Below are positions 9,455 to 18,795 of a stretch of 64,000 nucleotides of DNA, piece by piece. The DNA is taken from the NCBI GenBank assembly GCA_019636285.1, contig JAHBXV010000003.1, forward strand, positions 1 to 64,000, read 5' to 3'. The notes beneath the pieces are model-generated. The model searched no databases and was not told the DNA's origin. It saw only the letters and a list, made by a program, of their open reading frames with translations. This DNA is from Planctomycetaceae bacterium (lineage in GTDB: Bacteria; Planctomycetota; Planctomycetia; Planctomycetales; Planctomycetaceae). A program made the position numbers and the translations under genes. How positions within the stretch are numbered: position 1 is the stretch's first letter; each line of letters opens with the position of its first letter.

Positions 9455-11100
9455 CGCCAGGGGTTTCCTTCTTCCGTCGCACAGCGTTCGTCGACGATGA
9501 TTCGTTCCGGGACGGGACCAGCGTAGACCCACAGCATTTCCATGGTGGTGTCGGTCTCATTGATGAAGTAGTGGACGCGTCCGCGTGGTTGAAGAGCCGT
9601 GGCGCCGTCTCGCATCGCGTAGCGTCGGCCTTCGACGACGCATGTCGCATCGCCCGAGATGATGCAGATCGATTCGTCAAAGTCGTGAACATGGGCCGGC
9701 AGGCGGCCGCCCGGCGTGAACAAGCCATAACCGCCACTCATCTCGATCCCGGGAATCAGTTTCTCGTTGAAGAAGTCAATGAACTGAGTGTTCGGGCCGG
9801 CGGCGAAGCGAGGGGCGGTGGCGAAGCGATTGACTCGCTCGGCACCCGGGACGCCGGTCGAGTCGGCAGGCATCGCGCGCCGGGGAAAGAATTGAGTGAC
9901 GAGAGTCCGTACGGGGTTGTCGGAGGCCAGCGAGACTTGGAAGACGGCCGGTTCGCGCGACGAAAGATTGCGAGCCGTATGGGCCAGCCCCTTCGGGATT
10001 ACAATATTGTCCATACGGCCGAGAATGTACTTACGGCCTTCGACTTCGACGCTTGCCGAGCCACCCAACAGCGTGATCGATTCCGTGAAGGGATGCGTGT
10101 GGTAGGGAAGGGTGGCATCGGGGTCGAAACTCACCCAGCCGGTTGTGAGATCCTTCGCCTGATTGTGCTTGCCCACCAGGCACTCGAAGGTGACGCCGGG
10201 AGTCAATTCCACGCGCTGTCCTGATCCGACGGCGTTCATCACTTCCGGGCGGTCGGGACGCATTGATTCCGGAGGTCGCTCGAGCGGCGGGGGAGGGGAG
10301 GTGACAGGTTGCATCGCGGCTGTCATGCGCGGGCTTCGCTGTACCGCTTCCAGCGAGGACCGCAAAGAGCGGATCAATAACCCGGCGTCGATTCCCAGGC
10401 CGATCATCCGAAAGCCCTGTTGATTTCGGGCGCCGAGATCGGCTTCGCTCGATGCAATCAGGCCGCAATGTTTGCCAGCTTTACGGATGGCATCCTTCAT
10501 GCTCAGGATCTGGTCGGCGACGCCCGGCCCTTCCCATTGACCCCGGAATCCGGCCGTGGCTGAAAAGTCGGCGGGACCAAAGAAGAAGACTTCGACGCCA
10601 TCGACCTGGGTCATCAAGGGAACTTGCGGGACGGTGCGGATCGTCTCAATGATCGGAACGACGAGCACGTTTTCGTTGGCTTCGGCGGTGTGTTCAACGA
10701 AGCATTGGCCCCAGCAGGTCGCTCGCTCGGCTCCGATCCCGCGAATGCCTTCCGGGGAATAGCGGGCGTACGACACGGCCTGCCGAAGCTGCTGTGCCGA
10801 CTCAACCCACGGGATGACCACGCCATCGGCACCGATATCGAGGGCGCGTTTGATGAGACTCGCATCAAGCTGAGCAACTCGAACCAGCGCGACCGTGTCA
10901 CTGCGCACCGTCGCGCGCAGATGTTCGACGATTTCTTTCCAGTCGAGATGCCCGTGTTCGGCGTCGATCACCACCCAATCAACGCCCAGCGCAACAGCCA
11001 TCTCCGTGATACTGGGAGACTCCAGCGTCACCCACAGTCCGTACACCGGGGTGTTTGCCGCGAGCTTACGTCGAAAGGCCCGTAACGCAGAGGTCTTCAT
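9451..11100 (-). CDS. HpcH/HpaI aldolase fused to a bicupin
   Basis: 549 residues. Residues 1-270 are an HpcH/HpaI-family class II aldolase: YGLWVTLESPS, VIDAEHGHLDW, ALVRVAQLD (catalytic Arg), PIIETIRTV and FFGPADFSA (metal-ligand Glu and Asp). A Pro-rich linker (PPPPLERPPE) leads to two cupin domains, each with a full metal set: HTHPFTES with GLAHTA, and HVHDFDES with GRVHYF. The aldolase part should cleave or form a 4-hydroxy-2-oxoacid or 2-keto-3-deoxy sugar acid. The bicupin could act as an isomerase, dioxygenase or lactone/ketoacid handler; this is not resolvable. The fusion is unusual: these aldolases are normally stand-alone at about 255 residues. It is central in the five-gene cluster. 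Confidence 0.9.
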   Translation of the reverse strand: MKTSALRAFRRKLAANTPVYGLWVTLESPSITEMAVALGVDWVVIDAEHGHLDWKEIVEHLRATVRSDTVALVRVAQLDASLIKRALDIGADGVVIPWVESAQQLRQAVSYARYSPEGIRGIGAERATCWGQCFVEHTAEANENVLVVPIIETIRTVPQVPLMTQVDGVEVFFFGPADFSATAGFRGQWEGPGVADQILSMKDAIRKAGKHCGLIASSEADLGARNQQGFRMIGLGIDAGLLIRSLRSSLEAVQRSPRMTAAMQPVTSPPPPLERPPESMRPDRPEVMNAVGSGQRVELTPGVTFECLVGKHNQAKDLTTGWVSFDPDATLPYHTHPFTESITLLGGSASVEVEGRKYILGRMDNIVIPKGLAHTARNLSSREPAVFQVSLASDNPVRTLVTQFFPRRAMPADSTGVPGAERVNRFATAPRFAAGPNTQFIDFFNEKLIPGIEMSGGYGLFTPGGRLPAHVHDFDESICIISGDATCVVEGRRYAMRDGATALQPRGRVHYFINETDTTMEMLWVYAGPVPERIIVDERCATEEGNPWR

Positions 11101-11192
11101 GAACGTCCTTGACTGTGTGGCTTAGCAGCAACGGGCAAACGCTCGTCGAGCCATTCTTTTGAGTTCTGGTATTCGCCGGCGTATCCGCACGG

Positions 11193-12284
11193 CTATGCGT
11201 GGAACATCACCTGGGCCGGGTTGATGGCCTTGTGGACGCCCTTGTTCGCGGTGATTTCAAACGATTGGGGGACAGACTCGAGCCCCTGCAGAATATGCGT
11301 GATTGTCGGCTTCAAGCGCACCCGCCCGGACGCGACGAGTCGGACGGTATGCTCCAGATGGGCCTGCGTGCTGATGTCCGGGAACAGATATCGCAGACTT
11401 CGTTCGCGGAGCAAGTCGACATCCAGTTCCAGCGGCCCTCCGAACCAGGAGACGCCGATCAGTTTGCCGCCCGACCGGGCCGCGTCCATGGCCTGGCGCA
11501 ACGTCGCCGTCCCTGCGAGACCCTGCTTGGGGCTGCCGCCGGCACATTCAAAGACGACGTCGGCACCATTCCCGCCGGTGAGTTCACGGATGGTGGCGAC
11601 CGGATCGCAGGTCCGGGCATTCAGGGCGTAGTCAGCCCCCAGTTCCTTCGAGATTCGGCATGATTCTTCGCGAACATCGACCGTGATAATGAGACCGGCT
11701 CCTGAGATTCTCGCAATTTGCAGGCACTCAAGCCCCATGCTTCCCTGGCCAAAAATGACCACGCTATCGCCGATTTGTATTCCGGCTGTCTCGACGGAGG
11801 CCACGCTGTCGCTCAGCGACTGGAGGCAGGCCGCTTCACTGTCCGAGATTCGATCGTCGACTCGGACAAGTGCGATCTCAGGCAGAATTGCTAGTTCGCT
11901 GAAGCAACCGGGCTGATCGAAGCCGATGACGGGTCCACGTCGACAGAGATTACTCCGTTCGGAACGACAGAGTGGGCAGTCGCCACAGGGGAGCTTCGCG
12001 CGAGCGGCAACACGATCGCCGACGCGATAGCGGGTGACTCCCGCGCCGGTCTCGACAATCCTGGCGCAGAACTCGTGGCCGAACAATTGAATCGGCGCTT
12101 CGGATTCAAGCCGGCGCTTGACCCGGTCGTAGGCCAATGTCGGAATCCCGAGGGCGAGCTGGGCCTCGGTGACGCTGGGCTGCACACAGAGTGGCTCGAC
12201 AAGCACCCATCCCGGCGGAACCTCGGGAACCGGGATGTCATCCAGTCGCATATCGCCAAACCCATAGAACCGCCAGGCTTTCAT
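11193..12284 (-). CDS. Zinc-dependent medium-chain alcohol dehydrogenase
   Basis: 363 residues of the MDR superfamily (threonine/sorbitol dehydrogenase-like). Visible are GHEFCARIVETGAG (catalytic-zinc His-Glu), the structural-zinc cysteines CGDCPLCRSERSNLC, and the Rossmann GQGSMGLECLQIA. The usual first zinc-ligand segment C-G-I-C-G-S/T-D-x-H is replaced by LCVQPSVTEAQ, so the catalytic Cys is retained in a divergent context. It oxidises or reduces an alcohol or polyol with NAD(P). It lies 29 nt after the NHL gene and 92 nt before the aldolase-bicupin, apparently in one transcript. Confidence 0.9.
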   Translation of the reverse strand: MKAWRFYGFGDMRLDDIPVPEVPPGWVLVEPLCVQPSVTEAQLALGIPTLAYDRVKRRLESEAPIQLFGHEFCARIVETGAGVTRYRVGDRVAARAKLPCGDCPLCRSERSNLCRRGPVIGFDQPGCFSELAILPEIALVRVDDRISDSEAACLQSLSDSVASVETAGIQIGDSVVIFGQGSMGLECLQIARISGAGLIITVDVREESCRISKELGADYALNARTCDPVATIRELTGGNGADVVFECAGGSPKQGLAGTATLRQAMDAARSGGKLIGVSWFGGPLELDVDLLRERSLRYLFPDISTQAHLEHTVRLVASGRVRLKPTITHILQGLESVPQSFEITANKGVHKAINPAQVMFHA

Positions 12285-12313
12285 GGATGCTCGTCCTTAG
12301 TGGGTATCCGTTT

Positions 12314-13330
12314 TTAGTTGCGCCGAACGAACTTCTGCAATGTGTGGCAGCTTGGCGGAACCAGCCCCCGATTGCCACCCGCCGACATCGCCACTTCGGC
12401 GAGATAAATATCGCCTCGCGAATCGAGGCAAATGTCGTGCGGAGCGAAGAAGTCGCCGGCTGCCGTCGGATTCTCGCCGCCGCCCCAGCGGGACAACAAC
12501 CGTCCGTGTGCATCGAAGATCGACACGCGACCGCCGGTCGCATCCGGAGTCGGAGCCACCGTCCCGGGCCACATTCCCGCCCGGTATCCCAGTTCCGCCA
12601 CGAACAGATTTCCCTCGGGATCGAACGCAACCTGGCAGGGCCGGGCAATGTCCAGCCATTGATCGACGAAATCACCGTTCGGCGTGAAGCACTGGATGCG
12701 GCTGTTTTCGCGATCGGCGACCCAGACTTTGCCGTGTCGATCGACCGCGATCCCGTGGGGAACGTGGAACTGTCCGGGGTGATTGCCGGGTTCGCCCCAA
12801 GAGAGGATGAGTTCACCGTCCGACGAGAACTTGTGAATCCTTGCGTTGCCGTAGCCATCCGATACGTACCATTCACCATCCGGGCCAAACGCGACATTGG
12901 TGGGAAAGTGGAACGGCGGGCCGGCATGGCGGATCGTACGGTAATCGATGCTGGTCGCCCCGGTGTCCGAAGGTTGTCCGCTTGTGCCGAGCACCTGCAG
13001 GAGTTCTCCGCGTGGCGAAAACTTCTTAACGGTGTGGTCGAGATCGTCGGTGCAATAAACCGCGCCATCGGGACCGATTGTGATCCCGTGCGGACGAGCA
13101 AAGGCCCCGGCTCCCCACGAGTGGAGAAAACGGCCGTCGCGGGCGAAGACCATGACCGGCTGCTCGCCGCGATTGAAAACGTAAACCCGATCCTCCGCAT
13201 CGACTGCCACGGCCGTGGCTTCGGGCCAGGAGTATCCTTCAGGGCGCTGTTCCCAGTCGGCACGTGCCTCGTAAGTCCACTCACCACCGCCAACGAGTAC
13301 CGCGCTGCCGGCTGTTGAAGAGTTACTCAT
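12314..13330 (-). CDS. NHL-repeat beta-propeller, peptidyl-alpha-hydroxyglycine lyase-like
   Basis: 338 residues made almost entirely of NHL repeats: WPEATAVAVDAEDRVYVFN, FARPHGITIGPDGAVYCTDD, FHFPTNVAFGPDGEWYVSDG, FHVPHGIAVDRHGKVWVAD and FAPHDICLDSRGDIYLAE. This blade pattern is typical of bacterial proteins annotated as PAL-like or NHL-repeat. No signal peptide is visible from MSNSSTAGSAV; a longer frame upstream adds 26 unconvincing residues. Probably a cytoplasmic lactonase- or lyase-like propeller acting with the other cluster enzymes, but the reaction is unknown. It is the promoter-proximal gene of the cluster. Confidence 0.83.
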   Translation of the reverse strand: MSNSSTAGSAVLVGGGEWTYEARADWEQRPEGYSWPEATAVAVDAEDRVYVFNRGEQPVMVFARDGRFLHSWGAGAFARPHGITIGPDGAVYCTDDLDHTVKKFSPRGELLQVLGTSGQPSDTGATSIDYRTIRHAGPPFHFPTNVAFGPDGEWYVSDGYGNARIHKFSSDGELILSWGEPGNHPGQFHVPHGIAVDRHGKVWVADRENSRIQCFTPNGDFVDQWLDIARPCQVAFDPEGNLFVAELGYRAGMWPGTVAPTPDATGGRVSIFDAHGRLLSRWGGGENPTAAGDFFAPHDICLDSRGDIYLAEVAMSAGGNRGLVPPSCHTLQKFVRRN

Positions 13331-14087
13331 GAATGGTCGTTCCGATTCCAGTAGGGCAGCAATTCCTGTACGACTTGACCATGCACGCAATTCGTGAACG
13401 TATTCCACCCGAACTCACCGGATGAACGTAGTCCTTCTGTTCGCCACTGGCAGCCATGTCCCAATTTCCTGTCCAGCCGATCGAGGGGCAGGTGCGTGTC
13501 GCGTAAGGCTGTTAGCGAGGAACAGAATTCTCGTAACTGGCAGGTTTGCGACCTTCGGCCCTTCGGGCGGCTCATCGGCCGCTTGGACCAGAGTCACCGC
13601 GACGCGGCGAGGCAGGACCATCTTCCCTGCGAATTTCAACGTGAGGTTTCCCATGAAAGACGGCCAAGAGAGTTTTCGATCTCTTTCTTGTACCAACCTT
13701 TGGACACCAAAGCGCGAGTCTGGCTGAGGAGTCGATAAACCGGATCTCGACGTTGCCATGTGACCTATTGACCGGTCCTCATGCCGAATCCGATTTGTGG
13801 GCAATAGACGCGCGGCAGCTCGAAAATGGAAACGGTATCAATCCCAGATCGCGAATGGGAGCCGATCCGCTCATCCCGACGCCGCCGGAAAACGGCGTCG
13901 AACCGGCAGACCGAGAGTCTTTCCTTCGGAGTGGCTCCCAGGCGACGACTGTCGCGGCTGTTCTCTCGAAACCGCTGCCGTCGTTCTTTACACATCGAAC
14001 GGTTCGTGGAACCATGTCATCCATGGGTTTGGATGAGTCGACCGCCCGCCAGTGACAGTCGCGCGGGCCGGACAAAGGATGACGACC
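13331..14087. other. Gene-free divergent intergenic region
   Basis: About 750 bases between the divergent catabolic cluster and the eutBC gene. Several 70-130-codon open frames occur on both strands but none has a family motif or convincing ribosome-binding site. I looked for a cobalamin riboswitch, since the downstream enzyme is B12-dependent. There is a GCCACTG (about 13440) but no associated conserved core, so none is called. Confidence 0.55.
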
Positions 14088-16379
14088 ATGGACCTCCGCC
14101 GTCGGCAGTTTCTTCAAAGTCTGTCGGCACTGACTCTCGTCGCGGCAACGCGGCACGGACGCCGGACATTCGCTGACGACGTTGCCGAAACCGCGGCGCG
14201 CGGGAAATCCAATGACGGACTCGCTGCTTATCTGAAGCGGGAGCATGGCGACTGGAACGAAGACGCCTACAAGGCTTTGCTGGGCGCGGCAAACGAGTTC
14301 AAGGAGGGAGACGCGCTGATCGGTATCGCCGCCCGAGACGAGGCCCATCGACAAATGGCGCGGCGGATTCTGTCGCGCACGACCCTTCACGAAATCGACG
14401 CGCATACTCTGCAGGACGATGAACTCGATCGGGCGCTCCGGGCCGGGATCGATCAATCAATTCAGAAACGAATTGCCAACTGGACGCTGGAGGAGCTGGC
14501 GGACTTTTTGCTCGAACAGCCGGAGTCCGTGATCCAGCCACTGTTGCCGGGATTGTCGAGCGATGTCATCGGCTGCGTCGTGAAACTGCTCGACAATCGG
14601 CAACTGACCGTCCTGGGAGCCAAGCTCTTTCACCCGCTTCCCGGCTCGCGGATTGGTGCCAAGGGATACCTGGGGGCGCGCATTCAGCCGAATTCGCCCA
14701 CTGACAATGTCGACGACATTCGCTGGCAGGTGTTCAACGGTTGGGCTTACGCCGTGGGCGATGTCGTTCTGGGGAATAACCCGGTTTCAAATGAACCGAA
14801 ATCGGTTCTGGCCATCGAGCGCTGCTTGAAAGAGGCGCTGGAGACGTTTGGCATTGCCGACGTGCTGCCGCATTGCGTGCTCGCGCACATCGATGTTCAA
14901 GCCGAAGTCGAAGCACTCGAACCGGGTTCGACCGCCTTGTGGTTTCAGAGTATCGCCGGTAGCGACGCGGCGAACGCGACCTTCGACGTCTCGCTCGCGA
15001 AGCTTCTCGATTATGCCGGTCGGCGATCCGGTCCGTTCGGCCTCTACTTTGAAACGGGCCAGGGGGCCGATTTCACCAATGGGCATGGGGCCGGATACGA
15101 TATGGTTCTGCACGAGTCGCGGAAGTATGGCCTCGCCCGGCTGTTGTCGCGAAAGGTGGCGGAAGCCATTGGCCCCGACCGTCGTCCGTGGGTTCACGTG
15201 AACGATGTCGCCGGCTTTATCGGCCCCGAGGTCTTCCGTACGCGGGAGCAACTCGTTCGCTGCTGCCTGGAAGACATTGCGATGGGAAAACTGCACGGGC
15301 TGTGCATCGGTCTGGACGTCTGCACGACGCTGCACATGGATGTGTCGCTGGACGACCTTGACTGGTGCCTCGACCAGTTGATACCGGCCTGCCCTGCCTA
15401 TCTGATGGCCTTGCCGACGAAGATCGACCCCATGCTGGGTTATCTGACGACCGGATTCCAGGACCACGTTCGGCTGCGCGAGAAATTTGGCTGCCGCGTC
15501 AATGATGCCATGTGGTCCTTTTTCCAGCGGTTGGGGGTGATCAACGAAGACGGATCTCCGACCCAGCACTTCGGCGATCCGTCCTGGATTTACCTGCACT
15601 ATCGTCGTCGAAAAGGAGACCAGCGCGACGAGGACGTGATTCTGGCCGAAGGTCGCGCTGAGATGGCTGCGGTCCGGCAACGAGGCGTCTTCCTGGCGGA
15701 GGGCCATGGGGAACGATCCCATGACGTCGAGCCGGCGTTGGCCTCCGAGATGCGCCGCGTCTACGTCGATGCCAAGCAAAGCCTGTGGTCGGAGCTGGAC
15801 GCCCCATTCTTTGACCACTATCCCGGAGCCACGCTGGTCGCCACGCGGTCGATCAATCGCGAAGATTACATCCTTCACCCCACGTCGGGCGAGCACCTCA
15901 ATGACGAGTCAGTGGCGGCAATCGCGCGGCTACGGGAGCGGCAGCGCGGCCTGGCTGACGTGCAGATCGTGCTGTCCGATGGGCTGAACGCCCTCGCCAT
16001 TCGCGACCGGGAGCAACTCGACCCGTTTCTGGCGGAGTTGAAGGATCTCTTGGCATCAAATGGATTCCACGCCAGCGATGAGTTAATCCTCATGCGGTCG
16101 GGGCGCGTTCGCGCGGGCTACGAGATTGGACGCAGATTATTCTCGGAGCTTCCCGGGAAGCGCGCGATGCTGCATGTCGTGGGAGAACGTCCGGGAACTG
16201 GCCATCGCACGTTCTCCGTCTACCAGACATGCGTCACGGGAAGTCTCTGGGGGCAACAGGGCGCGATCGATCATCATGTGACGAAGGTCGTGGCCGGTAT
16301 CGCCAACACGGCTCTGCGTCCGCGAACGGCTGCCGAAGCTGTCGCGCGCCTGCTTAACCAGCAGCGCGCCCAAGGGTAA
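14088..16379 (+). CDS. eutBC: Fused ethanolamine ammonia-lyase (EutB-EutC) with Tat-like leader
   Basis: 763 residues; EutB is normally about 455 and EutC about 295, in separate chains. MDLRRRQFLQSLSALTLVAA is a twin-arginine-type leader. Residues 35-505 are EutB: RIQPNSPTD (substrate-binding Arg and Gln), GNNPV (Asn), LYFETGQG (catalytic Glu) and KIDPML (Asp). Residues 555-763 are EutC: ATRSINREDYILHP, VQIVLSDGLNALAI, and the B12-pocket segment VVGERPGTG. The enzyme splits ethanolamine to acetaldehyde and ammonia using adenosylcobalamin. AAAGGA lies 8 nt before the chosen ATG; an in-frame ATG (14079) and GTG (14052) upstream are poorer. Sensor-kinase genes follow after 26 nt. Export of a B12 enzyme would be odd; the leader might be a membrane or vestigial signal. 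Confidence 0.9.
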   Translation: MDLRRRQFLQSLSALTLVAATRHGRRTFADDVAETAARGKSNDGLAAYLKREHGDWNEDAYKALLGAANEFKEGDALIGIAARDEAHRQMARRILSRTTLHEIDAHTLQDDELDRALRAGIDQSIQKRIANWTLEELADFLLEQPESVIQPLLPGLSSDVIGCVVKLLDNRQLTVLGAKLFHPLPGSRIGAKGYLGARIQPNSPTDNVDDIRWQVFNGWAYAVGDVVLGNNPVSNEPKSVLAIERCLKEALETFGIADVLPHCVLAHIDVQAEVEALEPGSTALWFQSIAGSDAANATFDVSLAKLLDYAGRRSGPFGLYFETGQGADFTNGHGAGYDMVLHESRKYGLARLLSRKVAEAIGPDRRPWVHVNDVAGFIGPEVFRTREQLVRCCLEDIAMGKLHGLCIGLDVCTTLHMDVSLDDLDWCLDQLIPACPAYLMALPTKIDPMLGYLTTGFQDHVRLREKFGCRVNDAMWSFFQRLGVINEDGSPTQHFGDPSWIYLHYRRRKGDQRDEDVILAEGRAEMAAVRQRGVFLAEGHGERSHDVEPALASEMRRVYVDAKQSLWSELDAPFFDHYPGATLVATRSINREDYILHPTSGEHLNDESVAAIARLRERQRGLADVQIVLSDGLNALAIRDREQLDPFLAELKDLLASNGFHASDELILMRSGRVRAGYEIGRRLFSELPGKRAMLHVVGERPGTGHRTFSVYQTCVTGSLWGQQGAIDHHVTKVVAGIANTALRPRTAAEAVARLLNQQRAQG

Positions 16380-16405
16380 TCCCATTTCCGCCGTTGTCAT
16401 CGACC

Positions 16406-18448
16406 ATGAATCCTCGAATCCTGCTGCCTCGCATCGAATCCCTTCGCGCCTACATTGGCTGGACGTCATCCGACGACGCGAGAATCGACCTATTGCGCGA
16501 GCGGCTGCTACCGAGCGTGGCGGACTTCGTTGCCGACTTTTACCACACCTTGCAGCGACATCCCGAGGCGGCGCGCGTGATTACCGGAGGCGTGGGCCAG
16601 CTCAACCGGCTTGGGGCCAGCCTCGAGAACTGGTTGCGCCAACTGCTATCTGGACGATACGACGAGCACTACTGGTCGCAGCGGTTGCAGGTGGGTTGGC
16701 GGCACGTCGAGATCGGCCTCGACCAGACGCTGACCAGCGCGGCCATGAGTCGTCTGCGGATGGGGATGCTCGCGGCGCTCGACACCCAGAGCGATCTGAC
16801 CGCGGACGAGCGGGCGGGACTGGCCGCCACTCTCAATCGCCTGCTGGACCTCGACCTGACGTTAATACAGGCGGCGTATTCGCTCGAATTTCAGGATCGG
16901 CTGCGTCCGCTGAACGAGGCTCGACTGACCCAGCAGCGAGGGCTGACGAGACTTGGGGAACGCGCTCTGGCCGGTCTCGACTGGGTCGCCTTGTGCGATT
17001 CGGCGGTCACGGTTGTCGATCAGGGCTTAAGTCCCGACCTGGTCGTGGTGCTCGAAGAATGCGAAACCACGCACTGCTGGACTGTCGTCAGCGCGACCGG
17101 CTGGTCCGGCCATAGACAATTGCCCGTCGAAGCCGGCAATGACTTGCTTCCAGCAGGCGCCGACGCCGCGGTGACCTTCATCGACCTGAGACGCACGACA
17201 CCAGCCTGGCTGCCGTTCTCGACGAACACAGCCAACTTCTCGGTGGCCTGGATTCACGGCCTGACGCCGATTGACGGCCGCCATCGTTTGCTTGTCATCG
17301 CTCGGAGGACTCCCGCGATGCTGGATCCTCTTGACGAGGCATTCCTGGCATCGGTCGGGCAGCTTCTTTCCAGCGCGCTCAAGAGACAGTTTCAGGAGCA
17401 GGCGCTGCGCGATCAGGCCGATCGGCTCCGGCGATTTCTCGACCAGCTCCCCGCCGCCGCGATTCTCGTGACCGACGGGGCTTTGATGATGAATCGCGCG
17501 ACCGAGCAGCTCCTGGATTGCCGTCGGGACGACCTGACTTCACTTACGGAGTGGCGTGCGCGCGGCGAACGCGTGGACGAGCAGAGCACGGTCGACTCGG
17601 CGTCCGGAGTTGTCCATTGGCGTGAACAATTCACGACGGCAGGCCACCAGATTCGACTCCTGGAAATCGCTGCCTTCGAAACCGATCACGATGCGGTCTG
17701 GTTGTTGACGGACCTGACCGAGAGCGAAGCCCGGCAACAACGCACTTTGCAGGCCGAAAGACTGGCGGCCATCGGACAGATGATTACGGGGTTGGCCCAC
17801 GAAAGTCGAAACGCGCTGCAGCGGATGCGGGCCTCGATGGATCGCCTGGAATTCGAAGTGAGCGAACACCCGGCCGCGCGGGAGCCGCTCATCCGTCTTG
17901 AGAAAGCACAGGACGATCTGGAAACATTGTTCGACGAGGTCCGGAATTACGCGGCCCCCTTGCTGCTGGAATGTATTCCGCTCAATTTGCAGGCTCTCTG
18001 GGAAGAGGCGTGGGAGAGCCTGGCCGAGTTGCACGCGCATCGCGATGCCACTCTGCATGTTTCCTGTGAATCGGGCTGTTGCCAAATCCAGGCCGACCGT
18101 TTTCGCCTGGTACAGGTGTTTCGGAATTTTCTCGAGAACTCTCTGGCGGCGTGTCGGGATCCCCTGACAGTGAGCGTGCGAGTCGTTCCCGGCAGTGAAT
18201 CATCCGTCCGGATGCACGTGGCCGATAATGGTCCTGGTCTGACCGAGACTGCACGACGGCGAATCTTTGAACCGTTCTTTACCACCAAAACGAAAGGCAC
18301 TGGCCTCGGCATGGCAATTGCTCATCGAATTGTGCTTGCCCATGGTGGAGAGATCGCGCTGGAACCCGGCGATGGTTCCGGCGCGCGGTTTGTCATAACC
18401 CTGCCACGAGACGGAAACGATGCATCCACTGCGGATCGCGCTCGCTGA
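16406..18448 (+). CDS. Globin-coupled sensor histidine kinase
   Basis: 680 residues. Residues 5-165 are a protoglobin-type sensor globin, with the heme proximal His at position 100 in GWRHVEIGLDQ. Then come a GAF-like region (about 190-330), a PAS-like region (about 345-450) and HisKA with phospho-acceptor His465 in LAHESRNAL. The ATPase domain shows FLENSLAA (N box), DNGPGL, FEPFFTTK and GTGLGMAI. It should bind heme and report O2, NO or CO by autophosphorylation. No transmembrane segment is visible, so it is cytoplasmic. A TTG four codons upstream was rejected for the ATG. It follows eutBC by 26 nt and overlaps the next receiver gene by 29 nt. Confidence 0.9.
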   Translation: MNPRILLPRIESLRAYIGWTSSDDARIDLLRERLLPSVADFVADFYHTLQRHPEAARVITGGVGQLNRLGASLENWLRQLLSGRYDEHYWSQRLQVGWRHVEIGLDQTLTSAAMSRLRMGMLAALDTQSDLTADERAGLAATLNRLLDLDLTLIQAAYSLEFQDRLRPLNEARLTQQRGLTRLGERALAGLDWVALCDSAVTVVDQGLSPDLVVVLEECETTHCWTVVSATGWSGHRQLPVEAGNDLLPAGADAAVTFIDLRRTTPAWLPFSTNTANFSVAWIHGLTPIDGRHRLLVIARRTPAMLDPLDEAFLASVGQLLSSALKRQFQEQALRDQADRLRRFLDQLPAAAILVTDGALMMNRATEQLLDCRRDDLTSLTEWRARGERVDEQSTVDSASGVVHWREQFTTAGHQIRLLEIAAFETDHDAVWLLTDLTESEARQQRTLQAERLAAIGQMITGLAHESRNALQRMRASMDRLEFEVSEHPAAREPLIRLEKAQDDLETLFDEVRNYAAPLLLECIPLNLQALWEEAWESLAELHAHRDATLHVSCESGCCQIQADRFRLVQVFRNFLENSLAACRDPLTVSVRVVPGSESSVRMHVADNGPGLTETARRRIFEPFFTTKTKGTGLGMAIAHRIVLAHGGEIALEPGDGSGARFVITLPRDGNDASTADRAR

Positions 18449-18791
18449 AGACGAACCGGAAATCCGCGACTATTTCCGCGAGATCCTCGAACGCTTGGGT
18501 CATTCGGTCGTGGTCAATGTGGATAACGGCCTGTCACTGGTTGAGGAATGCCGCCGCACGCCGCACGACCTGATTATTACGGACGTCCGGATGCCGCTCC
18601 TGGATGGCGATGCTGCCGTGCAGCAACTGTGGGAGACGTCGACGGTTCCGGCAATTCTCATTTCCGCCTATTCCAGCCCCGTCCTTTCCACGAACGGTCC
18701 AACGTGTTACAGCTATCTGAACAAACCGGTGCGCCGCGCGGACCTTGAGGCGGCGATCGAGCGTCTCGTTTCAACCTCCGACTCTGACTAG
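18420..18791 (+). CDS. Stand-alone response regulator receiver
   Basis: 123 residues, a receiver domain only: acidic pair AEDEPE, phospho-acceptor Asp55 in TDVRMP, and Lys in YLNKPVRR. There is no output domain, so it may be a phosphorelay shuttle or phosphate sink between the globin kinase and the NtrC-type regulator. It begins inside the kinase gene (29-nt overlap) and ends 4 nt before the regulator ATG, which implies strong translational coupling of all three. The switch Thr/Ser region reads ILISAYSS, a normal arrangement. Confidence 0.9.
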   Translation: MHPLRIALAEDEPEIRDYFREILERLGHSVVVNVDNGLSLVEECRRTPHDLIITDVRMPLLDGDAAVQQLWETSTVPAILISAYSSPVLSTNGPTCYSYLNKPVRRADLEAAIERLVSTSDSD

Positions 18792-18795
18792 CCTT

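Noticed and set aside
13430-13470. Possible cobalamin riboswitch (GCCACTG near 13440) before the B12-dependent eutBC
   Set aside because: The conserved B12-box and core elements upstream are not visible and the distance to the ATG is over 600 bases.
13415-13804. 129-codon frame on the minus strand in the gap before eutBC, with MGNLTLKFAGKMVLP inside
   Set aside because: No family motif, no convincing ribosome-binding site, and frames of similar length exist on the opposite strand; treated as chance.
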